Source: an uncultured Legionella sp. | GTDB taxonomy: Bacteria; Pseudomonadota; Gammaproteobacteria; Legionellales; Legionellaceae | DNA: 64,000 nt | Reading direction: 5' to 3' | Assembly (NCBI GenBank): GCA_902168255.1 | Contig: CABHON010000007.1 | Span: forward strand, 17,059 to 81,058 | Part shown: positions 1 to 7,190 of the stretch, piece after piece | Layout: the number at the start of each line of letters is the position of its first letter | How positions within the stretch are numbered: the first letter of the stretch is position 1 | Notes under the pieces: generated by a model | Seen by the model: the letters and a program-made list of their open reading frames with translations, nothing else | The model's database searches: none | What the model was told of the DNA's origin: nothing | Translations under genes and position numbers: made by a program

Positions 1-1624
1 CATGTCTGAATTCCAACGCTTCCACTGTATCTCTCCACCAAGAAATATTAAGTGTCGCACTAATACGTTGCTGAGGAATTTGGAGAGCAAGAGACTGCGC
101 TGACCAGTTATATCCTACCGCAAACGCAGCGGGTTTATGGAAGAGTTTGAAAGTATACACGCCCTCACCTTGCAGAGCCATAGGCTGAGCACCGCCATCA
201 TTAAAGCTCATTGCAGCTTGATCAAATGATTTGGTTGCTGAAACAAATTCGCCAATAAAGCTGTAAGGACCAGTACTAAACACCCCATGAATATCATAAG
301 CAGGCATTTGGGCCACTTCTTCAGTAGTAGAATCATAACCAAACCCAGCAAATTGGCCACCTGAACCGCCTGTATTTTGCATACCATTCGAGTCAGCGAT
401 GTTACTTGCCAAACTTAATCCGATATTACCATTAGTTTTTTCATTGCCATATTCATAGACAATGTTTCCACCACCCGCACCGGAGTTATTAAGGGTAGTA
501 TCCGAGTTGTAAGCATATACGGTACCAAAGAAGCCATTATCTTCCACTGGAGAGTAACCAAACATAGCAGCCCTAACTTGTGTTTTACCAAGAACCGAAG
601 TAAATGGTCCAGTTACCATATAAGAAGAATATTGACCAAATGGTACATAGACTTGACCAGCAGTCATATAAAATGGTGTCTTACTTAAGTTACCAATGTT
701 AACAAATGCCTTATCTACCGACACATTAGAATTAGACGTCACATCTCCTCCTTGAGCAGGTGGAGCACTAGAATATACAAATGAAGCTAAACCTTCTACC
801 CATGGATTAACAATAGCCGCTGTATCTAATTCAGCCGTATCTAATGTCATGTTTCCTTGCCCAGTATTCTCTTGGAAACTATTTCCAAAAGTGAATAATG
901 GCTGTACGGTACCACTTAATAATACTAGAGGTGTATTTGGCATTGGGTAGCCTTCCTCTACATATTGCTGTTCAATCATATCCCGCTGTTCCATCAAACG
1001 GAGATCCTGGTTGATTTTTGACATGGCAATAACTAAGTCAGAACCGTCAAATGCTGGACGTTGACCTAAATAAGGGGAAGTAACTACAGGTGTTCCTGCA
1101 ATATAAGTCAAGATTTTACCATTAGCAGTAAGCGCTGTTGGATAGTATCGAGACTGTGGACTAATTTCGTCTTCTGCACGTTGTAAGGCATGAATGCTTA
1201 ACGGCTCTTCTGGATATGGCGCAGAGGCTTCTGGTGAGGCTGCTGTAAACTGTTGAGTTTGTTCTGCTTGTAAAAGCGCAGAAGTGTCAGAAGAAGTACC
1301 CACTGAAGCAGGCGGATGAGCATTTGGTACGGCAGGTATATTGGTCGCTTTAGGTTTAGCAGTAACTGTTGCATTTCCAGCAGTGCTTGCTTTTGTGACC
1401 CTCGTTTGTGTTTGTTGTGTTTGCTTTAACTGGGCAATTTGTTGCCTTAAGGCATTTAATTCTTTTTCTAAGGCTTCTGTCTTTGCGGCTAATGCTAACA
1501 TAGCTTGCTGTTGATCTATTGAAGAAGAGTTGGACTGGGAGTTATCTTGCGCCATAACCAAAGGCGATGCAAGACAACTTAAAACGCCTACAGTTAGAGA
1601 CGCTAACTTTAATTGTTGTTTCAT
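1..1624 (-). CDS. LbtU/DUF3573-family outer-membrane siderophore porin (3' end outside window)
   Basis: I translated the minus strand from the ATG at 1624; the frame stays open for 541 codons to the window edge, so the C-terminus is missing. Residues 1-25 form a signal peptide ending V-M-A. A Gln/Ala-rich coiled coil follows at about 36-65 (EALEKELNALRQQIAQL), then a Pro/Ala-rich linker, and from about 150 a long stretch rich in Gly, Asn, Ser, Thr and aromatic residues, typical of beta-barrel strands. This coiled-coil-plus-barrel layout matches the LbtU (Legionella legiobactin receptor) / Francisella FslE-FupA group, which imports ferric siderophore independently of TonB. Iron uptake is inferred from family resemblance. 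It is divergent from the permease and has its own promoter at 1762-1789. Confidence 0.72.
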   Translation of the reverse strand, partial: MKQQLKLASLTVGVLSCLASPLVMAQDNSQSNSSSIDQQQAMLALAAKTEALEKELNALRQQIAQLKQTQQTQTRVTKASTAGNATVTAKPKATNIPAVPNAHPPASVGTSSDTSALLQAEQTQQFTAASPEASAPYPEEPLSIHALQRAEDEISPQSRYYPTALTANGKILTYIAGTPVVTSPYLGQRPAFDGSDLVIAMSKINQDLRLMEQRDMIEQQYVEEGYPMPNTPLVLLSGTVQPLFTFGNSFQENTGQGNMTLDTAELDTAAIVNPWVEGLASFVYSSAPPAQGGDVTSNSNVSVDKAFVNIGNLSKTPFYMTAGQVYVPFGQYSSYMVTGPFTSVLGKTQVRAAMFGYSPVEDNGFFGTVYAYNSDTTLNNSGAGGGNIVYEYGNEKTNGNIGLSLASNIADSNGMQNTGGSGGQFAGFGYDSTTEEVAQMPAYDIHGVFSTGPYSFIGEFVSATKSFDQAAMSFNDGGAQPMALQGEGVYTFKLFHKPAAFAVGYNWSAQSLALQIPQQRISATLNISWWRDTVEALEFRH

Positions 1625-1761
1625 TTATGGATACTCAAAAATATTCTTTTTGCCTCAAATAACAGCCTTGTATAAGTGAAGCAATTTACTTGCTTTACCC
1701 AACTGCATTCTTTAATAGCCCTTCTCCCGGACTTTATTTTCTAAAGAGCAGGTGCGCAATA

Positions 1762-1789
1762 ATTATCCCAAAATAAAATTCAATGTCAA
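1762..1789 (-). promoter_or_regulatory. Sigma70-type promoter for the LbtU-like gene, with a weak Fur-box resemblance
   Basis: Read on the minus strand, TTGACA (1789-1784) is followed after 16 bases by GATAAT (1767-1762). The -10 continues into GATAATTATTGCGCA, which resembles half of a Fur box, although the match is only partial. It would leave a leader of about 130 bases before the ATG at 1624. Iron regulation is an inference. Confidence 0.5.
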
Positions 1790-1840
1790 CTTATTTTTGA
1801 AACTTTTTTCCCCAAAGTCCCCTCTCTTCTTCCCTGTTTC

Positions 1841-1870
1841 TTGACTGAATCCCAGCTTTCCTGGTATAAA
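1841..1870 (+). promoter_or_regulatory. Sigma70-type promoter for the amino acid permease
   Basis: TTGACT (1841-1846) and TATAAA (1865-1870) are separated by 18 bases on the plus strand, about 105 bases before the permease ATG. This would drive the permease away from the divergent LbtU-like gene. Confidence 0.45.
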
Positions 1871-1975
1871 TGCTTTTTTTATTGTTATAAATAAGTCCGG
1901 ATGGAGTGTTCGTCTAATCTTTAATAATTAAGGACACCCTCTAAGTAATTAACTAGTTAACGGGAAAAACAATTT

Positions 1976-3559
1976 ATGCAAGGCAATGGTAAATTAGGTC
2001 TAGGATTATGGTCATTAATCTGCCTAGGTATCAGTTCAATTATTGGTAGTGGATGGCTTTTTTCCGCTTATCGAACAGCCCAAACGGCAGCAAGTGGTGC
2101 TCTTTTTGCGTGGCTGATTGGCGGATTCATCGTTCTATTAGTAGCCTTAGTTATTGCCGAAATTGCTACACTTTATCCTAAAAGAGGGTTATTTGGCCGG
2201 GCTTTAGCACTTTCTCATAATAAAGATATGGGCTATGTTACTGCGCTTGCTAACTGGTTTGGTATCGTTGCTACCATTCCCACTGAAGCAATGGCTACTG
2301 TGCAATATTTATCAAAAGCTTATCCTTCCTGGAATATTTATTTCTTCATGGATGGTGATTTAACTCGCCTTGGATTAGGTTTAGTTTCCTTTATTATTTT
2401 GCTATATGCGTTAGCTAATTTCTGGGGCGCGCGTCTTCTTGCCCGCTCAAATAATATTATTACGCTTTTTAAAGTAGTTGTACCTATTATTACTGCTATT
2501 ACTATTCTTTTAGCAGCATTTCATCCTGGAAATTTCACTGTGGATGGCGGAAAATTTTTACCTTATGGTTCAGGCAGTATTTTAACCGCTATTATGACAG
2601 GCGGTATTATTTATGCTTTCAATGGTTTCCAAACTATTGCGAGCTTTTGTTCTGAAGCAAGAAACCCTAAAAGAGATATTCCTCTAGCCTTAGCCATTGC
2701 AATTTTTGTTTCTCTTGCTGTTTATCTTTTATTACAAACTGCATTCATTGGTGGTGTGCCTACTGATATGTTAGCAAATGGGTGGAAAGGATTATCTTTT
2801 CAATCACCGATTGTTGAATTATCTTCCTTGCTTGGTTTAAACGTAATTAGTTTATTTCTCTATGTTGATGCTTGTATTAGCCCCTCAGGCACAGGTATTG
2901 TTTACGTAGGAGCAACAGGCCGCATGTTAACGGCCATGGCCCAAGAAAAACAAGCACCTGCTTTTTTTGATAATATTCACCCTACCTTTAATTTCTCACG
3001 ACGTTCTCTTGCTTTTAACATCATATTGTCATTGATTCTTTTATGGTTTTTCCGTAGTTGGGAATCCTTAGTTGTTATTGTGAGTATGTTTCACACCGTA
3101 TCTTATCTCGCTTGTCCATTAGCAATGATGCGTTTGAGAATAACCGAGCCTCATAAAGAACGTCCATTTAGACTACCTTTTGCTAAAGTAATATGCCCTG
3201 CCGTTTTCTTGTTTGTTACCATATTGTTCTGTTTAGCACCTGAGAAAGATCTCATTTTGGTTACCACTGTGTTGCTAATCTTTTACGTCATGTACATTTT
3301 CATTTCTAACCAAGGTAAACTTCCTGAAATGATTCAAGCTTTTCGTCGCAGCTATAATCTTATTTTATACTTTGTTGTATTAGCCATCTTAGGATTATTA
3401 GGCGATCCAAATGGTGAAAGCTTAGAAATTATTTCAGGTACAGCATTTTATATTCTTTCCGCTATTACTGGTTTAGTATTCTACTATTGGTTGGTTTATA
3501 GTGATCTTCCTATACCTCATGTCATTTCAGACTCTGTTACATCAGAAGTAAATACCTGA
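1976..3559 (+). CDS. APC-family amino acid permease
   Basis: A 527-residue, strongly hydrophobic protein with about 12 predicted membrane helices. The N-terminal motif SSIIGSGWLF (residues 20-29) is the helix-1 glycine motif of the amino acid-polyamine-organocation superfamily, in the form seen in YveA/aspartate-proton symporter relatives. It is expected to sit in the inner membrane and to import or exchange an amino acid; the substrate cannot be read from sequence. The ATG at 1976 has only a weak purine stretch upstream (ACGGGAAAA). It stands alone, followed by a hairpin at 3574-3598. Legionellales carry many such permeases because they feed on host amino acids. Confidence 0.85.
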   Translation: MQGNGKLGLGLWSLICLGISSIIGSGWLFSAYRTAQTAASGALFAWLIGGFIVLLVALVIAEIATLYPKRGLFGRALALSHNKDMGYVTALANWFGIVATIPTEAMATVQYLSKAYPSWNIYFFMDGDLTRLGLGLVSFIILLYALANFWGARLLARSNNIITLFKVVVPIITAITILLAAFHPGNFTVDGGKFLPYGSGSILTAIMTGGIIYAFNGFQTIASFCSEARNPKRDIPLALAIAIFVSLAVYLLLQTAFIGGVPTDMLANGWKGLSFQSPIVELSSLLGLNVISLFLYVDACISPSGTGIVYVGATGRMLTAMAQEKQAPAFFDNIHPTFNFSRRSLAFNIILSLILLWFFRSWESLVVIVSMFHTVSYLACPLAMMRLRITEPHKERPFRLPFAKVICPAVFLFVTILFCLAPEKDLILVTTVLLIFYVMYIFISNQGKLPEMIQAFRRSYNLILYFVVLAILGLLGDPNGESLEIISGTAFYILSAITGLVFYYWLVYSDLPIPHVISDSVTSEVNT

Positions 3560-3573
3560 TTCTCAAGCCAAAA

Positions 3574-3598
3574 GTGGGATGAATATCATTCGTCCCAC
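3574..3598 (+). terminator. Hairpin after the permease
   Basis: An 11-bp stem (GTGGGATGAAT with ATTCGTCCCAC, one G-T pair) and a 3-base loop lie 15 bases after the permease stop. No clean T-run follows (TTGTTAATATTTCTC), so termination is plausible but may be inefficient. Confidence 0.5.
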
Positions 3599-3756
3599 CA
3601 TTGTTAATATTTCTCTCGTCTTACCCTCCACTTTCCAAGAAAACTTTATTCTAATCAGTTTTTTGGATTTCAAACTAATCAATCCTATCTCATTTAGTTT
3701 ATTTGGAAATATCAAAACATCAACAAATTATAAATCACTAGTCCTACTTTTAAAAT

Positions 3757-3910
3757 TAGACTTCTTTCGAAACTCAATTTTATGTGATCAAAGGGATAAG
3801 AAATCTATTGTTTTTTACTGAAAATAAATCTCCCATGGAGCCGTCATTGCGAGGAGCGGTATGACGTAGCGATAGCGGAGTCATAAAGCGACGTGGCAAT
3901 CCAGAAAAAA
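3757..3910 (+). repeat. Left arm of a ~150-bp inverted repeat flanking the IS5-type element
   Basis: This segment is about 93-95 % identical by eye to the reverse complement of 4841-4989, with a 4-base indel near the outer end. It contains the GC-rich core CCGTCATTGCGAGGAGCGG, a dispersed palindromic repeat type familiar from intracellular bacteria, ending CGTGGCAATCCAG next to the IS end. Outer boundary: TAGACTTCTTTCGAAAC. Confidence 0.85.
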
Positions 3911-4840
3911 ATCTAGCCAATTCGTAAAAAATCAGGTAAAACGCTTTTTTTGAGGCGTTTTATTATGAAACATGAACAACTTAATAAACTAAAAGATGAA
4001 GCCTTTCGCCGATTGACGGGCGTGAAGCGTAATACATTTAACTCTATGGTTGAGATACTAAAAGAATCAAAACAAGAACAAAAATATCGTGGTGGACGAA
4101 AAAAGAAATTAAGCATAGAAGATCAGTTGTTAATGGCGTTGGAATATTTACGAGAGTATCGCACTTATTTTCATGTGGCGACCAATTATGGCATCAGCGA
4201 AAGCAATGCGTATAAATGCATTCGCTGGATAGAAAATACACTTATCAAACATCCCAATTTTTCATTGCCTGGAAGAAAAGCGTTATTAAAAAGTGATATG
4301 GAATATAGCGTGGTCTTAATTGACGCCACGGAATCCCCCATCGAACGTCCTAAAAAAAACAGCGCTACTTCTACTCAGGCAAGAAAAAAAGACACACGTT
4401 AAAAAGCCAGCTTGTTGTCGATAAAGAGAGTAAAAAAATTATTTGTACGAGTTTTTCTAATGGGAAAAAGCATGATTTTCGATTATTTAAAGAATCCAAC
4501 ATTCATCTTCATCCCAATAGCACCACGGTGTAGAGACTGGTTATCAAGGTCTTCAAAAAATACACGCTAAGACAGAAATTCCTAAAAAGAAAACAAAGAA
4601 AAACCCATTAACGGCCGAGGATAAAAAAAATAATCGTGCTTTATCAAGTAAACGAGTATTTAACGAAAATGTTATTGGCGTACTTAAACGTTTTAAAATT
4701 ATTGCGAATCGTTATAGGAATCGTCGAAAAAGATTTTCATTACGATTTAATCTCATTGCAGCCATTTATAATTTTGAAATTGGTATGTAATTTGTGGGAT
4801 AAAATTGAGTAAAAATGGATTATTCACAGATTGGTTAGAT
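3911..4840 (+). mobile_element. IS5-family insertion sequence, degraded
   Basis: About 930 bp lying between the two inverted arms. Its own ends are imperfect inverted repeats: ATCTAGCCAATTCGTAAAAA at the left and, read inward from the right, ATCTAACCAATCTGTGAATA. It carries one transposase reading frame (3965-4790) of the IS5 type with a slippery A-run and an inactivating lesion. Whether the arms belong to the mobile unit or are target-site repeats cannot be decided from one copy. Confidence 0.75.
3965..4790 (+). pseudogene. IS5-type transposase, frameshifted
   Basis: Frame 1 from the ATG at 3965 gives an N-terminal helix-turn-helix region (RRLTGVKRNTF...LSIEDQLLMALEYLREYR), then the first catalytic Asp in VVLIDATESPIERP. 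An 8-A run at about 4352-4359 follows; a -1 shift there continues the family sequence (QRYFYSGKKKRHTLKSQ, then ICTSFSNGKKHDFRLF) until a TAG at about 4531. Conserved sequence resumes in another frame (ETGYQGLQ; FNENVIGVLKRFKII; IAAIYNFEIGM) to the TAA at 4788. The usual DTGYQG Asp is Glu here and bases around it are missing. The A-run shift may be the programmed frameshift of this IS group, but the second break makes the copy dead. Confidence 0.8.
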
Positions 4841-4989
4841 TTTTTCTGGATTGCCACGTCGCTTTATGACTCCGCTATCGCTACGTCATGCCGCTCCTCG
4901 CAATGACGGCTCCGTGGGAGATTCATTTTCAGTAAAAAACAATAGATTTCTTGTCCCTTTGCATAAAATTGAGTTTCGAAAGAAGTCTA
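4841..4989 (-). repeat. Right arm of the ~150-bp inverted repeat flanking the IS
   Basis: Reverse complement of 3757-3910 with a few substitutions and a 4-base indel (GTGATCAAAGGG in the left arm, GCAAAGGG here). It carries the same GC-rich core and ends at AGAAGTCTA. Confidence 0.85.
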
Positions 4990-5152
4990 TTCTGTTTGTT
5001 ACCACCACTTTTTATCTTTCCATTAAATACAAAGATAAGAAATTTCTGAAAAACTTTCATCATTTTTATATATAATTTGATGTTTTATATTTATAATGCA
5101 ATTTGTTTACTCATTTAATTCAATAATGTTTTATTGTGATAAAGGAATAAAA

Positions 5153-5245
5153 ATGACTCTTACTAAAATTGATGAAAGAAAAGGATTAGTTCAAACCTAC
5201 TGGAAAGATGTTCGTGAAAGAGTAGCATCTGTTGATGCTGTTTGA
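5153..5245 (+). pseudogene. N-terminal fragment of an unknown conserved protein (30 codons)
   Basis: ATG at 5153, preceded by AAAGGAATAAAA (a good ribosome binding site), encodes 30 residues beginning MTLTKIDERKGLVQTYWKDV and ending VASVDAV before a TGA at 5243. Charge pattern, start signal and the abrupt stop suggest the 5' end of a real gene; I recall similar N-termini in longer hypothetical proteins of Legionellales, but that is memory, not a search. The frame appears interrupted after the GTTGATGCTGTTT sequence by the segment at 5246-5544. It could instead be a genuine tiny protein. Confidence 0.45.
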
Positions 5246-5544
5246 ATAAACCTTTTTGAGTTTAAAAAGATTGACCGTAAGTAGGAAAGCGGACTTTGTG
5301 CCCTGAAGTACCGGCAGTTCTTTCATAAGACTTCGAAAGGTGTCGATACCTTAACTACAAAACTTCATGCTAACCGAAAAGATGAGTGCAGGCCTTAGCC
5401 TAAAGGGAAAAGCCACCCCTTGTTGTTGCTTCGTGATAATACCCAACTCAATCGCACTTTAGCTTGTTTATTTGTCCACGCAACACAATGCTTTCTTACA
5501 GCATGAAAGCTGTGAAAGATTAATTTGCATTAAATGTTCATTGC
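5246..5544 (+). other. Non-coding segment with several short hairpins, possibly a structured RNA or inserted element
   Basis: No credible ORF. The segment is more GC-rich than its surroundings in the middle and holds local stems: CTTTTT/AAAAAG near 5252-5270, CTTTC/GAAAG near 5322-5341, GGTG/TACC near 5340-5350, and AAGGG/CCCTT near 5404-5422. A 29-base stretch, 5356-5384, matches 26 of 29 bases at 51292-51320. I could not assign it to group I or II intron, riboswitch or any known RNA family. Confidence 0.35.
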
Positions 5545-6204
5545 TCACTCAAGAACTACCCCCCTTTCCCTTTGCTCATTATCTCTATTATTTACAACAC
5601 TCATAGAATTCAATATGTCAGTCGGAGATATTGGTGCAGGTCTTGAAAAAAACTTAGAAGACATCTTCAAATTATTTTGATGCTTAAGATTACCTGTCAT
5701 TGCTATAATCGTATGCATTAAAGACTCATCAGGGAGTTTAGCAAATAAAGTACGCTGCTGGCTTGCCTGGTATATAAGGCGAGCATTTTTACATACTTCA
5801 TGAGCAGATCGCTTTAAAGCGGTAGAAAATACTTCCAAATTAAGCGTTAAACCAAGAGACGTTCTTTTTCCATTCCAATCATAGTGTGCCGTTTGTTGCG
5901 CACAAGTCGTATATTTATTATATATAAGAGACCATGTTCTCTGTGTAACAATGTAATGATAGAAGATATCATCCCCTTCAGAAAAACCGCTGACATCCAC
6001 CTTTACAGAAAAGTTTGTACCTATAGTATCAAATATAATGCCTAATACTTCTCCTGCATTATTTTTTTTCACCTGAAATTTTTCTTCTGATACACCTGCT
6101 GCGTGTAAACAAATTTTAAATTGCTCAATGCTTTGGCTACCCATTAACTTCATATCAAAGAAAAACTCTGAACTCTCTACTCTAAACAAACCTGACATAC
6201 TCAT
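5545..6204 (-). CDS. Hypothetical protein, 219 aa
   Basis: Not recognised. A soluble-looking protein with no signal peptide or membrane helix. The N-terminal two thirds alternate charged and hydrophobic residues as in an alpha/beta fold (EQFKICLHAAG, GIIFDTIGTNFSVKVDV). A short stretch at about 172-190 (LFAKLPDESLMHTIIAMTG) vaguely recalls an F-box-like helix pair but is too weak to call. The C-terminal 35 residues are Pro/Ser/Arg/Glu-rich and probably disordered. It stands alone between the interrupted fragment and an IS-like neighbourhood; a secreted role would be a guess. Confidence 0.6.
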   Translation of the reverse strand: MSMSGLFRVESSEFFFDMKLMGSQSIEQFKICLHAAGVSEEKFQVKKNNAGEVLGIIFDTIGTNFSVKVDVSGFSEGDDIFYHYIVTQRTWSLIYNKYTTCAQQTAHYDWNGKRTSLGLTLNLEVFSTALKRSAHEVCKNARLIYQASQQRTLFAKLPDESLMHTIIAMTGNLKHQNNLKMSSKFFSRPAPISPTDILNSMSVVNNRDNEQRERGVVLE

Positions 6205-6537
6205 TATTCAATTTCATCCGTATTAGTTTTAATTACCTATCTTGGGCAGAGCCATTAATTACTATTTTAATAGCTTCATTTTTTACATGAGTTGATTTTA
6301 CCAAAAAAAGCTTAAGAAAAAGTTACAAGCAGAATGCATATTTAGTAGCCGCATGAATGACTCCCCATAAAGTCCCTCCAAGCATTTTATATTTGTTCTT
6401 GAGTCGAAGAGATTTTTTCGTCTAAAATTTTTCAAAATTAATTGATAATTTTTTTCTTCAAGAAAGTTGCTACAGAAAAAATGTTTTTTAATGTGGAAGT
6501 GGGGTACACGCAAGGAAGCAAAAGCTCCTTGATGCAA
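6205..6537. other. Intergenic region without a gene
   Basis: About 330 bases of AT-rich sequence. Short minus-strand ORFs run through it but have unlikely composition (Phe/His/Asn-rich) and no start signal. I see no RNA gene or repeat. Confidence 0.5.
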
Positions 6538-7032
6538 TTATGAAATGACACCAATATAAATATCCATACTGGCAGCAATAAGATCAGAGGCTCGTTCATC
6601 GTAAACTTCAATATCAGTTTGATAACGTCTTTTTCTCCCAAGTTCATTCGGTGTCATTTTCCAAATATTCATCCAGGCTTGGATAACAACATCGGGCATT
6701 TTACCTTGAGGGGTTGTGAATTTAATATAATTTCCGGATAAAATAGTACAGTGGTGTAATTCTGGTGGACAGTTTTCTAAAGTAGAAACCTCTTCACCAA
6801 AAAAATAAGTATAATTGCCATGCTCATCGCTTTCATAATCTGTATAAACAGCAAGTGTTACACCTGGATTTTTACGATTTAAAATTCTGTCAGCAATATT
6901 TTCATGCCAATATCGTGCAATTAATGGCGTAATTTTATTAGTATTTGGATCAAAACATTCTTGATTATTTGTTCTCACGGAAAGTCCAACCACATACCGA
7001 TTTATTTCTTGATGAATCAATTTTTTTTGCAT
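6538..7032 (-). CDS. GyrI-like/YdeE effector-binding domain protein
   Basis: A 164-residue stand-alone effector-binding domain of the AraC effector-binding/GyrI-like superfamily (SHV2 fold). Visible hallmarks are the opening VVGLSVRTNN strand, the ITPLIARYWHE helix, GVTLAVYTDYESDEHGNYTYFFGEEV in the middle (tracts 58-83), the glycine-containing SGNYIKFTTPQG turn at about 108-119, and a late PDVVIQAWMNIWKM helix. Such proteins bind small hydrophobic or cationic molecules and act as drug-sensing or sequestering proteins; no DNA-binding domain is fused here. Its neighbour on the same strand is an RND pump whose start lies over 3 kb away, so a shared function in drug response is only suggestive. 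Confidence 0.75.
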   Translation of the reverse strand: MQKKLIHQEINRYVVGLSVRTNNQECFDPNTNKITPLIARYWHENIADRILNRKNPGVTLAVYTDYESDEHGNYTYFFGEEVSTLENCPPELHHCTILSGNYIKFTTPQGKMPDVVIQAWMNIWKMTPNELGRKRRYQTDIEVYDERASDLIAASMDIYIGVIS

Positions 7033-7190
7033 AATGATGTATTTAGTAATTTTGAATTACTTATTTTAATCATTATTATAGTTTTTAGTAAAGATTATAA
7101 TGAATCGTACCATTTCAATTACTGTGAGAATTTATATAATACATCCAAACCAAAGGATACAGTTGTTACTATAGAGTCAAGCAATCTCTT

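Noticed and set aside
3579..3821. 80-residue plus-strand ORF after the permease
   Set aside because: Low complexity, no ribosome binding site, and it begins inside the terminator hairpin and runs into the repeat arm.
5230..5545. A group I or group II intron
   Set aside because: No convincing domain V, P7/G-binding or other core motifs; kept only as an unassigned structured insert.
5970..6200. F-box-like motif in the 219-aa protein
   Set aside because: The segment LFAKLPDESLMHTII is too short and weak; no supporting helix pattern.
6438..6647. Minus-strand ORF overlapping the YdeE-like gene
   Set aside because: Overlaps a recognisable gene in another frame; Lys/Phe-rich composition and no ribosome binding site.
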